Shown in pieces: positions 1-8,151 of a stretch of DNA of 19,694 nucleotides. The stretch lies in the NCBI GenBank assembly GCA_900546665.1, contig URDY01000040.1, forward strand, positions 1-19,694, read 5' to 3'. The DNA comes from an uncultured Paraprevotella sp. (GTDB lineage Bacteria > Bacteroidota > Bacteroidia > Bacteroidales > Bacteroidaceae). The notes under the pieces were generated by a model. It saw only the letters and a program-made list of their open reading frames with translations, was not told the origin of the DNA and made no database searches. Within the stretch, counting starts at the first letter, position 1. Each line of letters starts with the position of its first letter. Position numbers and translations under genes: made by a program.

Positions 1-59
1 TCTTTTAAAATTGAAAGATTTTTAAAGCAATGTTTTATTGGTTAATAACTTTAAATGCT

Positions 60-92
60 GTTGTTGTAGATCTGTTTTTGTTTATATCTTCG
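60..92 (+). promoter_or_regulatory. Candidate Bacteroides-type promoter for the C10 peptidase gene
   Basis: A -7-like element TATCTTCG lies at 85-92, one base from the Bacteroides consensus TAnnTTTG. A TTG core of a -33 element lies at 61-63, 21 nt upstream, which is close to the usual spacing. Transcription would start near position 98-100 and leave a leader of about 80 nt before the ATG at 178. The motif match is seen directly; promoter activity is inferred. Confidence 0.5.
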
Positions 93-111
93 CGCCGCAT
101 TTGAAAAAACA

Positions 112-123
112 GCTCTTTGAAGC
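112..123 (+). promoter_or_regulatory. boxA-like antitermination motif in the mRNA leader
   Basis: GCTCTTTGAAGC sits between the predicted transcription start and the start codon of the large surface-protein gene. It resembles the boxA element (TGCTCTTTAACA in E. coli rRNA leaders, GTTCTTTGA-type in other phyla) that recruits NusB/NusE to elongating polymerase. A role in antitermination through the 3.8 kb gene is inferred from the motif alone; no boxB-like stem was identified. Confidence 0.35.
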
Positions 124-177
124 GAATAATAGGTAAGAGTAAAAAAAGATTGTTTAATATTTAATTTGTTAAGGTAC

Positions 178-3100
178 ATGAAAAGATTTTTAACTTCAAT
201 TGCAATTTTGCTGTCTTTTGTGTGGACGTTGTCTGCTCAGACATTATTGTTCCAGACCAACACGGATATCCAGCAAAAAGGGGATTATAACTACTTACAG
301 GAAGATGGTTATCCGATGGGCTGTATGGCTACAGCCATGACTATTGTGATGGACTATCATAAATCACCAACCACGTATGATTATACAACAGTAACCGGTG
401 AAAAAGGCTTGGCACAACTCATGCTTGATGCGGCTCATAGCATCAACACGCAGTTTGGTGCAACCGAAAGTTCTGCAGCTCTTTCAGAAGTGGCTTTACA
501 GTTAGTCAACAGATTCGGTTATGACGTGAGTACACTCAAGTATCGCCTGAAAGCTCAGTCTGGATTGAGCGACAAGGATTGGGTGTCGCTGATCGTACGC
601 GATATCAACAATGGTATGCCGGTGATTTACAGTGCGGGAACTGTTCCTGAAGTGACTGTATATAAAGAGGATACCGACAATATACCACAAGTCAGCATTC
701 GTCATGCTTTTATTATTGACGGTATCCGCCCTAATACCGCTGCGCCTTATGGTTATGACTTCCATATCAATGCCGGTCAGGGTTCAGGTATCGATGCAGA
801 AGAAAATAGCAAATGGGTTTCTGATATTTTCAATGTAACGATTAACGGATTGACTTACAGTGATACTCCGGAAATGATTACAGGTATCCGCACTCCAAAA
901 GAAGCTGAAGCCGGAACATCTTCCTTGAAGATTATGTCGTATGATGGTTCACGGGGACTTTCCATGTCGGTAAGCAGTATTAAAACGAACGAAGCATTTA
1001 ACGTATATGTTTCTTCCCTGCAGAATTGGGATGATGCAGGAAATGAATTTGTAGGATACATTTTCCCGGTACTTGTCCGCACGGAAAACGGTCAGCAGAT
1101 AACGACGACACCAAGTAACACGGCGCAAATTGCCAGACAATATAAGAAAGGAAGCGGATTTACTTATCGTCAGATTCTGAAAACGTTATCCTTCGAAGGA
1201 GTTGTTTTCGGAACAGCTGAAGATGCCAATAAAAACTTGAAAGACTACACTTTGCGTTTGGCTACTGCGGACAATGTCAACGGTACAGGCTACAAACTGA
1301 AACTGATTGAAACATTGGCCGGAGAAAACTCTGATGTAATCGGTGCCGTGCCTGCGGTGAGCAGCGACAAAGTGACACTGACATTTACGAAAGAAAACGG
1401 TGGCGGTCTGAACTTCTACTACCGCGATTTGAGCAACGGCAAATTGGAATTTCCGGAAATAACGGGAACGATAGAAGTGCCTTACGGTCAGCCTTTCCTG
1501 TTCTTTGCCAAGAAAGCGACAACTGCAGGCGGTAATGGAACGGTAATTCTGAATGTAGAGAACAAATACTTGATGAAAGATTATTTTGCCAGCCAGAATT
1601 TCACCAACTTCGATGGCGCTTTCTATATCACACCTACTGCAGACATGACCATCAACGGTCAGATTATTCTCGAAGCCAACAAACAACAGAAGACAATTGA
1701 TCTGACAACGGCTGGAATCCTTGCCCAATACATTTCGGATAACAAAATCAATCCTTGTAATCTGGGCAATCTGAAAATAACGGGTGTTATCAATGCGGAA
1801 GACATTTACTACATTCGCGATAATATGCCGATGCTTGAAGAACTCGATTTGAGTGAAGCGGATATTATGCCTGTCGGAGTTCATCCTGCCAATACAATTC
1901 CTGAATCTGCATTCTATAAAGAAGTTTATGCCAAGGATGGTTATGCACTTTCGTTGAAGAACGTCATTTTACCTGAAAACTGTGTAATGATTGGCAGCAA
2001 TGCATTCATGTACTGCTCAAAACTTGAAGAAATCAATCTTCCGAAAAATATCAAGCAGATCAATTATAATGCTTTCTTCGGCTGTAAGAATCTGAAAGAT
2101 GTATATATCTACAATCCGGTACCCTACTACATCAATTGGTGCGTATTCAAGAACATCAGCAACTATTCAACCCTGCATGTCGTAAAAGGGACAAAAAATT
2201 TGTTCGTAGGTGAAGAAAACAAAAATAAAATACCGGGAACTGTATACAGTATCAACGAATGGTTCAATCGCTGGCACGACGGCAGTTCACAGGGAACTTG
2301 TGTAGAAATGGATGAAACGGCAACAGAAGGACAGATTAAGGTACAATTGATGCGAACCAATTACATTGCTTTCCAAAGCAGTGGACAGCAGCCCGGCACC
2401 CGGGAATGGAATGGTGGCGACTTCATTATAAAACCTTCTATCCTGACGCCGGTGTCATCCGCTATGTGGAAACTTCGTGCCGCCGTATCTTACACCAAAG
2501 CAGGTGCAGACCAGACGGAATATGTATATGGCACCAGTTCCAATGCTGATTACACATTCAATCTGAACAGCAAACTCACAGAGTTACAAAATGCGGGTAT
2601 CGCTAGTGCATCGGTCAAAATAGATGTCTATCTGGACGTAACCGAGGCAGTAGAAGAAAGAATAAAAAAAGGTCAGAACTACTTCTACCCTTACATCTAT
2701 GATGGAATGGAAGTAACCCTGATCAACGGTTGGACAAACAGTAAGGGAAGTACGCTCGATTTGGACGGTTTCTACTTCGGATTGCGTAGTGGATTTGCGA
2801 CCAATTTGGTTAAGGCCAAAGCCATAATCACACTGGACAATGCGCGTATCGGCTCAATCCAGACAGGGCTTGTTGATTTTGATCTGGTTCTTAAGGGAAA
2901 GAACGAAATGGCCGGTTTGTATTATAGTAAATTTGAAAGCTTCCTGATTGACAATGGCCATATCGTTTCCATAAAGGGAAATGGTACGTTGACATTGGCA
3001 AACGATACTTACAACGAGGATGAAGGTGTGTTCGGTCCACGCGCTTACTCTACTTCCGGCGGTGTGTTGAACTTGCAACATGGTATCACGGTGAAGAATT

Positions 3101-3945
3101 TAGAAAATATGACATTTGAAAATATCAAAATTACATATACCCGCACGTTTGAACGTACCGTTAAGGATGAAAGCGGTAAAAAAGGTATAGGTTGGGAAAC
3201 TTTGTCATTGCCGTTTGATGTATATCGTGTAGAAAAGGAAAATGGTCGTCAGCTTAGTTGGGTGACTCCAAGCAAAAGTGGTGACTTCTGGTTAAGAGAA
3301 ATGGTAGACAATGCACCTGATTTGACATTCAGTTCTGATATCAAGCAGATCGAAGCAGGAAAGAGCTATATTATTTCAGTACCCGATGAAGGTTCGTATA
3401 ATCTCGTAGGTCAGCCGATTACATTTGTAGGCCCGACTCTGGTAAATGCTGAAAAACTGGTGGATGAAAAGGATTTCAAGTATAGTACCTATAATAAAGG
3501 TGATATCCATGTTGAAATGACGCCTTATCCTTATAGTAAGGATATGGGCAATGAAACATACTTCATTATGAATCGTACGGGAAATTCTTTCTATCGTTGG
3601 ACTACTGATATTCAAGAGGATGAGAATCATGTTGCTCTTCGTCAGTTTGAGGCTTATTTTATGCCGGTTAATGCTGCTTCTGCCAATATTAACGCATTCT
3701 CGTTAGTGGGTGATGTAATTGGAGGTGAAACAACTGGTGTAACTGAAACGGAGAATGCCGGAACGGGCATGACTGTTCAAGGTGGAAACGGTGTGATTAT
3801 TGTGGTTTCTGACCATGCGCAGACGGTAAATGTTGTAGCTGTGGATGGACGTGCTTATATGCATAATTTAAAGACCGGAATGAACCGGATCAATGTATCT
3901 GCAGGTGTTTATATCATCGGTGGTAAAAAAGTGTTAGTAAAATAA
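178..3945 (+). CDS. Secreted C10-family (streptopain-like) cysteine peptidase with BspA-like leucine-rich repeats
   Basis: This is a predicted exported multidomain protein of 1255 residues. The ATG at 178 is preferred over a TTG at 166 because it opens directly onto a signal peptide (MKRF, a hydrophobic core, then SAQ near residue 21). A C10 peptidase domain follows at once. The nucleophile is in GCMATAM (Cys49), and the catalytic His is in RHAFIIDG (His176). The family's NWGW-type loop appears here as NAGQ at about 198-201, so the conserved Trp is missing. No 100-residue inhibitory propeptide precedes Cys49. BspA-type leucine-rich repeats (ELDLS, SAFYK, NAFFGCKNL) occupy about 550-670. A Bacteroidales module with WETLSLPFDV lies near residue 1005, and a C-terminal beta domain resembling DUF6383 (VNVVAVDGRAY, ending GVYIIGGKKVLVK) is at about 1183-1255. 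A surface or secreted location is inferred. Given the altered active site, catalytic activity is uncertain. A 50-residue peptide gene follows 37 nt downstream. Confidence 0.85.
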   Translation: MKRFLTSIAILLSFVWTLSAQTLLFQTNTDIQQKGDYNYLQEDGYPMGCMATAMTIVMDYHKSPTTYDYTTVTGEKGLAQLMLDAAHSINTQFGATESSAALSEVALQLVNRFGYDVSTLKYRLKAQSGLSDKDWVSLIVRDINNGMPVIYSAGTVPEVTVYKEDTDNIPQVSIRHAFIIDGIRPNTAAPYGYDFHINAGQGSGIDAEENSKWVSDIFNVTINGLTYSDTPEMITGIRTPKEAEAGTSSLKIMSYDGSRGLSMSVSSIKTNEAFNVYVSSLQNWDDAGNEFVGYIFPVLVRTENGQQITTTPSNTAQIARQYKKGSGFTYRQILKTLSFEGVVFGTAEDANKNLKDYTLRLATADNVNGTGYKLKLIETLAGENSDVIGAVPAVSSDKVTLTFTKENGGGLNFYYRDLSNGKLEFPEITGTIEVPYGQPFLFFAKKATTAGGNGTVILNVENKYLMKDYFASQNFTNFDGAFYITPTADMTINGQIILEANKQQKTIDLTTAGILAQYISDNKINPCNLGNLKITGVINAEDIYYIRDNMPMLEELDLSEADIMPVGVHPANTIPESAFYKEVYAKDGYALSLKNVILPENCVMIGSNAFMYCSKLEEINLPKNIKQINYNAFFGCKNLKDVYIYNPVPYYINWCVFKNISNYSTLHVVKGTKNLFVGEENKNKIPGTVYSINEWFNRWHDGSSQGTCVEMDETATEGQIKVQLMRTNYIAFQSSGQQPGTREWNGGDFIIKPSILTPVSSAMWKLRAAVSYTKAGADQTEYVYGTSSNADYTFNLNSKLTELQNAGIASASVKIDVYLDVTEAVEERIKKGQNYFYPYIYDGMEVTLINGWTNSKGSTLDLDGFYFGLRSGFATNLVKAKAIITLDNARIGSIQTGLVDFDLVLKGKNEMAGLYYSKFESFLIDNGHIVSIKGNGTLTLANDTYNEDEGVFGPRAYSTSGGVLNLQHGITVKNLENMTFENIKITYTRTFERTVKDESGKKGIGWETLSLPFDVYRVEKENGRQLSWVTPSKSGDFWLREMVDNAPDLTFSSDIKQIEAGKSYIISVPDEGSYNLVGQPITFVGPTLVNAEKLVDEKDFKYSTYNKGDIHVEMTPYPYSKDMGNETYFIMNRTGNSFYRWTTDIQEDENHVALRQFEAYFMPVNAASANINAFSLVGDVIGGETTGVTETENAGTGMTVQGGNGVIIVVSDHAQTVNVVAVDGRAYMHNLKTGMNRINVSAGVYIIGGKKVLVK

Positions 3946-3982
3946 GAGATAAAAAAGTAAGTAATTAATAGATATCAGATCA

Positions 3983-4135
3983 ATGAAAATGAAAAAATAT
4001 ATTAGTCCTGAAATGTATGTAGTGGAGATTGATCAGAAGGAACAGATAATGGCTGCATCTTCTAGTGAATTCGTGTCAGATGACGAAGGATTGGATGATG
4101 ATGACATGTTTTCTCCCGGTGGTTTTTGGGAATGA
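3983..4135 (+). CDS. Small acidic peptide (50 aa), Bacteroidales short-ORF type
   Basis: The reading frame starts at ATG 3983 (an in-frame ATG at 3989 is an alternative) and ends at TGA 4133-4135. It encodes MKMKKYISPEMYVVEIDQ at the N-terminus, then an IMAASSSEF segment, an Asp-rich stretch (DDEGLDDDDM) and the end SPGGFWE. The basic KKYISPEMxVVEI start and the small-residue AASS centre are like the many unnamed 45-60 residue peptides of Bacteroidales, often found beside surface-protein or peptidase genes. It begins 37 nt after the C10 peptidase stop and lies before the only terminator, so the two genes are probably co-transcribed. It has no convincing signal peptide or membrane segment, and it is too short and unlike Spi-type C10 inhibitors to be called one. 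Its function is unknown; a peptidase partner, a processed peptide or a small regulatory protein are all possible. Confidence 0.7.
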   Translation: MKMKKYISPEMYVVEIDQKEQIMAASSSEFVSDDEGLDDDDMFSPGGFWE

Positions 4136-4161
4136 TCAATTATGACTGAAAGATAATACGG

Positions 4162-4200
4162 ATCGGCTGTAGCTGCTTTTTTATGCTACAGCCGATTTTA
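4162..4200 (+). terminator. Rho-independent terminator of the C10 peptidase/small peptide unit
   Basis: The arms 4162-4173 (ATCGGCTGTAGC) and 4185-4196 are a perfect 12-bp inverted repeat with an 11-nt loop, followed by TTTTATTTG. It lies 26 nt after the stop codon of the small peptide gene. Confidence 0.9.
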
Positions 4201-4284
4201 TTTGACAGGTACAGATTATTTTAACGGATGAAAAATTTCGATCTGTTTTAATCGTAAATGATGTTATAGCCCAAAGCACAGAGT

Positions 4285-4296
4285 CAACTTAAGTTG
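4285..4296. repeat. 12-bp perfect palindrome CAACTTAAGTTG
   Basis: A perfect dyad lies in the space between the two convergent transcription units, 6 nt before the oadB terminator arm. It could be a protein-binding site or a chance palindrome. It is not near a promoter, so a regulatory role is not supported. Confidence 0.3.
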
Positions 4297-4302
4297 GTAT
4301 AT

Positions 4303-4343
4303 AAAAAGAGGAATACAGTGTTATAGTTTGTATCCCTCTTTTT
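4303..4343 (-). terminator. Terminator of the oadGAB operon
   Basis: On the minus strand, AAAAAGAGGGATACA (4343-4329) pairs with TGTATTCCTCTTTTT (4317-4303) over 15 bp with one G-U wobble and an 11-nt loop. It includes the A-tract/T-tract typical of intrinsic terminators and begins 24 nt past the oadB stop. It could also stop plus-strand read-through, although there the wobble becomes an A-C mismatch. Confidence 0.85.
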
Positions 4344-4367
4344 ATTTATGAGTAAAGTAATGGTTTT

Positions 4368-5615
4368 CTATCCAAGGAATGAGATCAGCACACCTGCAGC
4401 AACAGCTGATCCGATGACTCCGGATATATTGGATGCCATGCAATAGTTAAGTACATGGTTCTTGACATCATATTTGGTGGCGATTTCATTGCAGACACGG
4501 CTGGCCATAGGAACGGCGCTTAATCCGGTCGCACCAATCAGTGGATTGATCTTTTTCTTGGAGAACAGATTGAAAATCTTTACCATGAAAATACCAGAGG
4601 CGATTGAAAGGGCAAAAGCCAGGAAACCGCCTATGACGATTCCAATAGTTTGCATATTCAGAAAAGCTTCTGATGTCATGGTACCGCCAACGCAGAGACC
4701 CAGGAATATGGTTGCTGCATTCATGATGGAATTGGATGCAGCATCAAACAAGCGGGATGTGTCAGATCCGATTTCCTTTAAGAGGTTACCAAACATCAGC
4801 ATACCGATGAGTGGAACTGCAGTCGGCACAAACAAGGCTACTACAGTAGTGACAGCGATCGGGAATATGATTTTCAGAACTCTGAGATTCTTGATTTCCG
4901 TGCTGGAAGGGTATTTCTTTTCCTGTTCTTTCATGTTGATCATCAGTTCTTTCTTTGTGCAGGTCAGTTTGACAACCAGAGGAATGATTACAGGAACGAG
5001 TGCCATGTAGGAATAAGCTGCGATGGCTATCGGACCTAACAGGTGAGGAGCCAGTTTGATGGTTGTGAAAATAGCTGTAGGTCCGTCCGCACCGCCAATA
5101 ATACCCAAAGATGCGGCTTCACGAGGAGTGAAACCCATTAAAATGGCGACTAGCAGAACGGCAAAAATACCGAATTGTGCCGCTGCGCCAAAGATGGACA
5201 GACGTAGATTGCGTAACATCGGACCAAAATCAGTCAGTGCACCTACGCCCATAAAGATTACGGGAGGAAGGAAGCCGGTTTTGATCAGCATATAATACAG
5301 AAAGTTCATCAGACCGAATTCATGAGCAATATCATGAAGCGGCATTTCCCAGATGATTTTCCGTGTACCGTCTGCGCAGGTTACAAAACCTTCAGAGTCG
5401 GCTTGGATAACTCCCATTTCGCCACCGGGAAAATTGGCCAGCAATACACCGAAGGCTATGGGAACCAACAGAAGCGGTTCGTAATGTTTGACGATTCCCA
5501 GATAGAGCAATATGAAAGCCAATGCGTACATAATCAGGAATTGCGGTTCCGCAATTATGTTGCTGAAGGCAGTCATTTCATAAAGCTTTTCCAATATATT
5601 CATTATTTCGTCCAT
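4368..5615 (-). CDS. oadB: Sodium-pumping oxaloacetate decarboxylase, beta subunit
   Basis: This 415-residue polytopic inner-membrane protein catalyses decarboxylation of carboxybiotin and couples it to Na+ export. Its length is normal for the OadB/GcdB/MmdB family. Family hallmarks are visible. GIIGGADGPTAIF (Asp177) corresponds to the essential membrane aspartate region of the Klebsiella enzyme. The YSYMALVP helix follows at about 201-208. A C-terminal NYCMASNISGVIGSAVAAG segment, near residue 390 onward, matches the conserved Asn/Ser Na+-site helix. Many hydrophobic helices alternate with short loops, and the N-terminus is MDEIMNILEKL. Only 2 nt separate it from oadA, so the two are likely translationally coupled. 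The family alone does not separate oxaloacetate, glutaconyl-CoA or methylmalonyl-CoA pumps; the neighbouring alpha subunit decides for oxaloacetate. Confidence 0.93.
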   Translation of the reverse strand: MDEIMNILEKLYEMTAFSNIIAEPQFLIMYALAFILLYLGIVKHYEPLLLVPIAFGVLLANFPGGEMGVIQADSEGFVTCADGTRKIIWEMPLHDIAHEFGLMNFLYYMLIKTGFLPPVIFMGVGALTDFGPMLRNLRLSIFGAAAQFGIFAVLLVAILMGFTPREAASLGIIGGADGPTAIFTTIKLAPHLLGPIAIAAYSYMALVPVIIPLVVKLTCTKKELMINMKEQEKKYPSSTEIKNLRVLKIIFPIAVTTVVALFVPTAVPLIGMLMFGNLLKEIGSDTSRLFDAASNSIMNAATIFLGLCVGGTMTSEAFLNMQTIGIVIGGFLAFALSIASGIFMVKIFNLFSKKKINPLIGATGLSAVPMASRVCNEIATKYDVKNHVLNYCMASNISGVIGSAVAAGVLISFLG

Positions 5616-5617
5616 AG

Positions 5618-7468
5618 TTATTTCGCGATTTTCATGATTACATCATCTTCTTCTACATTGTCTCCCGAATTGACAACAATAGCAGTAATAGTGCCGTCGA
5701 ATTCAGCACGTATGGCATTATAAGTCTTCATGGCCTCAATATATCCCAAAATATCACCTGATTTAACTTTGTCACCTACATTCTTTGGGGTTTCCTGAGC
5801 ATTCTTGACTCTATAGAATTTGCCTTCCAGCGGAGCCGTAATATCTTCACCTTCACCAGTAGGTACAGCTTGGCTTGTGGGGGCTGTGTTTGTCTGTGCA
5901 GCAGTTTGCTCTCCATAGGCAATATCCACTTTGTAACTTTGTCCGTTGACAGTTACGGTAATAGTAGAAGGTTCTGCCGGTTGATGTTTGTTTCCTTCCT
6001 GTGCTTCTGCTTTCTTTTTTGCGAGGTCAGCTTCAAATGCAGCTTTGGCTTGACCGCTTTTATAGGCTTCGTATTGTGACGGGTGCATGGCATATTCAAA
6101 CAGTTCTTCGTCATCCTGTCCGGTTTCCCATCCTTTTTCAGCCATCATCTTACGGTATTTGTCCAATTCGTCAGGGTAGTTGGCCTGTGGATCCGTGTCA
6201 GAGAATTGCCGGCCCTGTTCGGCTGCCATTTTCTTGAGCTCGGGAGCTACTTCTCCAGGTAGACGTCCGGCTTTACCAAGGATCATATCCCAGATGTCAT
6301 CGGCAATCATACTCCAGCGGGCTTTTCCCTTTTCCATTTGTATGACGTTCATAAGAGCCAGATTCTTAACGTACTGGCTGAACGGTGTTACAAGACAAGG
6401 ATAACCTACTTTAGGCCAGATGTAAGCAACTTCGTCAAACAGTTTCACGAGTAGTTCATCTTGTGTTAATTCGGGTTCACCATGTTTTACTTTCCATTTA
6501 TTGAGAGATTCCAGGTTGGTTTCAAGATCGGCCATCAGGGATCCCATCATACCTCCGGGTAAACCCGGAGCGATCAGTAATGAATTGTTGATACGGTTGA
6601 GAGGGTTGCAGTAGTAACCCAGGAAGTCGTCCATCATGGCTTGAATCTGTGAACGGACTTCCATATAGGCCGCCATATTGACTTCTTTAACCTTGAATCC
6701 GGCATCTTTAAGCATGGCTTGAACAGCAAGAATGTCCGCATGTCCGGTTCCCCAGGCCAATGGTGCAATGGCAGTATCGACATAGTCACAACCGTTTTTG
6801 CAGACTTCCAAAATAGAGGCCATATTAAAGCCTGGACCTGCATGGGAGTGGTATTGTATGATTATATCTTTCTTATAAGCCTTGATTCCGGCACAGATTT
6901 TGCCAAGTGTTTCCGGACGGCCTATTCCAGCCATATCCTTCAGACAGATTTCATCACACCCCAGGTCGATAAGCTCTTTGGCCATACTGACATAGTATTC
7001 TACGGTGTGAATAGGAGAGTGGGTGATGCAGAGACTGCATTGAGAAATCATACCGGCTTCCTTGGCATATTTGATACTTGGGGCGATGTTTCGGATGTCA
7101 TTCAGACCGCAAAATGTCCGTGTAATGTCTGTGCCCTGTGCTTTTTTGACTTTATAGAAAAGGCGGCGGACGTCAGCAGGAACCGGACTCATGCGAAGAC
7201 CGTTAAGAGCACGGTCGAGCATGTGTGTCTGTATCCCTGCTTCGTGGAATGGTTTGGTCCATTCACGTACAGCTATATTGGGGTTTTCTCCAAAAAGCAG
7301 ATTGACTTGTTCAAAGCCACCGCCATTTGTTTCTACACGGTCAAAGCATCCCATTTTTATGATGGCAGGAGCTACTTTAACAAGTTGGTCAACGCGCGGA
7401 ACATATTTTCCGGCGCTTTGCCACATATCACGAAAAACTAAACTGAATTTTATTTCCTTTTGTTCCAT
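5618..7468 (-). CDS. oadA: Oxaloacetate decarboxylase alpha subunit (biotin carboxyltransferase)
   Basis: This 616-residue peripheral subunit transfers the carboxyl group of oxaloacetate to biotin, releasing pyruvate; carboxybiotin is then used by OadB. An HMGL-like TIM barrel covers about 5-280. It contains the metal/substrate motif RDMWQS (Asp14, Gln17), ICLKDMAG (Lys177, the carboxylated lysine) and YHSHAGPG (His207 and His209, metal ligands). A conserved carboxylase region follows to about 460, then a charged and Ala/Pro/Thr-rich linker, then a biotinyl domain with EAMKT (Lys581, 35 residues from the end). The first motif differs from the usual RDAHQS: His is Trp. EAMKT replaces the common EAMKM. 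It lies 44 nt after oadG and 2 nt before oadB. The family also includes pyruvate carboxylase subunit B, but the OadG and OadB neighbours favour the Na+ pump. Confidence 0.93.
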   Translation of the reverse strand: MEQKEIKFSLVFRDMWQSAGKYVPRVDQLVKVAPAIIKMGCFDRVETNGGGFEQVNLLFGENPNIAVREWTKPFHEAGIQTHMLDRALNGLRMSPVPADVRRLFYKVKKAQGTDITRTFCGLNDIRNIAPSIKYAKEAGMISQCSLCITHSPIHTVEYYVSMAKELIDLGCDEICLKDMAGIGRPETLGKICAGIKAYKKDIIIQYHSHAGPGFNMASILEVCKNGCDYVDTAIAPLAWGTGHADILAVQAMLKDAGFKVKEVNMAAYMEVRSQIQAMMDDFLGYYCNPLNRINNSLLIAPGLPGGMMGSLMADLETNLESLNKWKVKHGEPELTQDELLVKLFDEVAYIWPKVGYPCLVTPFSQYVKNLALMNVIQMEKGKARWSMIADDIWDMILGKAGRLPGEVAPELKKMAAEQGRQFSDTDPQANYPDELDKYRKMMAEKGWETGQDDEELFEYAMHPSQYEAYKSGQAKAAFEADLAKKKAEAQEGNKHQPAEPSTITVTVNGQSYKVDIAYGEQTAAQTNTAPTSQAVPTGEGEDITAPLEGKFYRVKNAQETPKNVGDKVKSGDILGYIEAMKTYNAIRAEFDGTITAIVVNSGDNVEEDDVIMKIAK

Positions 7469-7512
7469 TTTGTTCTGTTGTCTTTTGGAAGATAGTTCGT
7501 TGAGATTTGATT

Positions 7513-7779
7513 TTATAGACGTTCTATTTTGCTGACATGTCCTTTGCCTTCTGTAAGTTTGCTGACAGCTGCTTCAATGATGGCTTTGGTTTGATCATCT
7601 ATTGTAGCTTGTGCTGTTACAGACTGTGTGGCAGAACGGGGGGCTGTCTTTTCCGGAGGGGCAAATCTGTTGACAAGTTGTATCAGCCATTTGCCTAATT
7701 GAATAACGATTAGCAGAATGATGAATACAGTAGCCATTCCGACAATCATCAATTGTAGTGCTAAACCGATGTGTTCCAT
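7513..7779 (-). CDS. oadG: Oxaloacetate decarboxylase gamma subunit
   Basis: This 88-residue membrane-anchor subunit holds the alpha and beta subunits together in the OadGAB complex. An N-terminal transmembrane helix at about 8-27 (LQLMIVGMATVFIILLIVIQ) carries the GMxTVFxxL pattern typical of OadG. It is followed by a basic/aromatic stop (GKWLIQLVNRF), a Pro/Ala-rich linker (APPEKTAPRS) and a helical tail IIEAAVSKLTEGKGHVSKIERL-like segment at about 67-88. It is the first gene of the minus-strand operon. The ATG at 7777-7779 begins directly on the expected N-terminus. The tail contains only one His and few metal ligands, so Zn2+ binding as seen in some OadG proteins is not obvious. Confidence 0.88.
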   Translation of the reverse strand: MEHIGLALQLMIVGMATVFIILLIVIQLGKWLIQLVNRFAPPEKTAPRSATQSVTAQATIDDQTKAIIEAAVSKLTEGKGHVSKIERL

Positions 7780-8079
7780 GGATATAATAAATTATTAGTA
7801 TTAGTTTGTTAAATGTTTTATTTTATTATTGCTTATGCTAAATTACGCTTTTTTTGTTAACCATAAAAGAAAAAGTGTAGTTTTAGCATTATATATTTCT
7901 CTTTATTTCCAATATTGTGACTAAAAAGAACAAAAACAATATGATAGCTTGCTTAATTGTTCATGCTATTATCTTTTCGATAGGGAAGAACGGTCTTAGT
8001 TTGGATGTTTAGAGTGTTTCGTGTTCTTGCTGGAAATTTAGTCAAATAGAAGACGATTCAAAGAAAGAATGAAATGAAA
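7780..8079. other. AT-rich intergenic region upstream of oadG, no gene seen
   Basis: These 300 nt hold no credible reading frame. A weak minus-strand -7-like box, TAATTTAG (7845-7838), is one base from TAnnTTTG and could belong to the oad operon promoter. No -33 TTTG sits at the right distance. Nothing else of note was found. Confidence 0.4.
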
Positions 8080-8126
8080 AATAACAGCTGAAAGCTTTAG
8101 TTAGTCGGTGGCTTTCAGCTGTTATT
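8080..8126 (-). terminator. Terminator of the nrdJ-folB unit
   Basis: There is a perfect 16-bp inverted repeat: 8080-8095 (AATAACAGCTGAAAGC) and 8111-8126, with a 15-nt loop. On the minus strand it is followed by a T-rich tail (TTATTTTTCATTTC). It starts 25 nt past the folB stop. Confidence 0.88.
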
Positions 8127-8151
8127 GATTTTATGTCTTAATACTTCTCGG

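Noticed and set aside
1186..1884. 232-codon open frame on the minus strand within the C10 peptidase gene
   Set aside because: It lies entirely inside a well-supported gene, has no recognisable domain and its composition (many Cys, His, Arg) is that of an antisense shadow.
6719..7441. 240-codon open frame on the plus strand inside oadA
   Set aside because: It is antisense to a gene with complete catalytic motifs and has no family resemblance, so it is a shadow.
4368..7779. Methylmalonyl-CoA or glutaconyl-CoA decarboxylase instead of oxaloacetate decarboxylase
   Set aside because: The beta subunit is shared between these pumps, but the alpha subunit here is the HMGL/pyruvate-carboxylase type with its own biotinyl domain, not an acyl-CoA carboxyltransferase.
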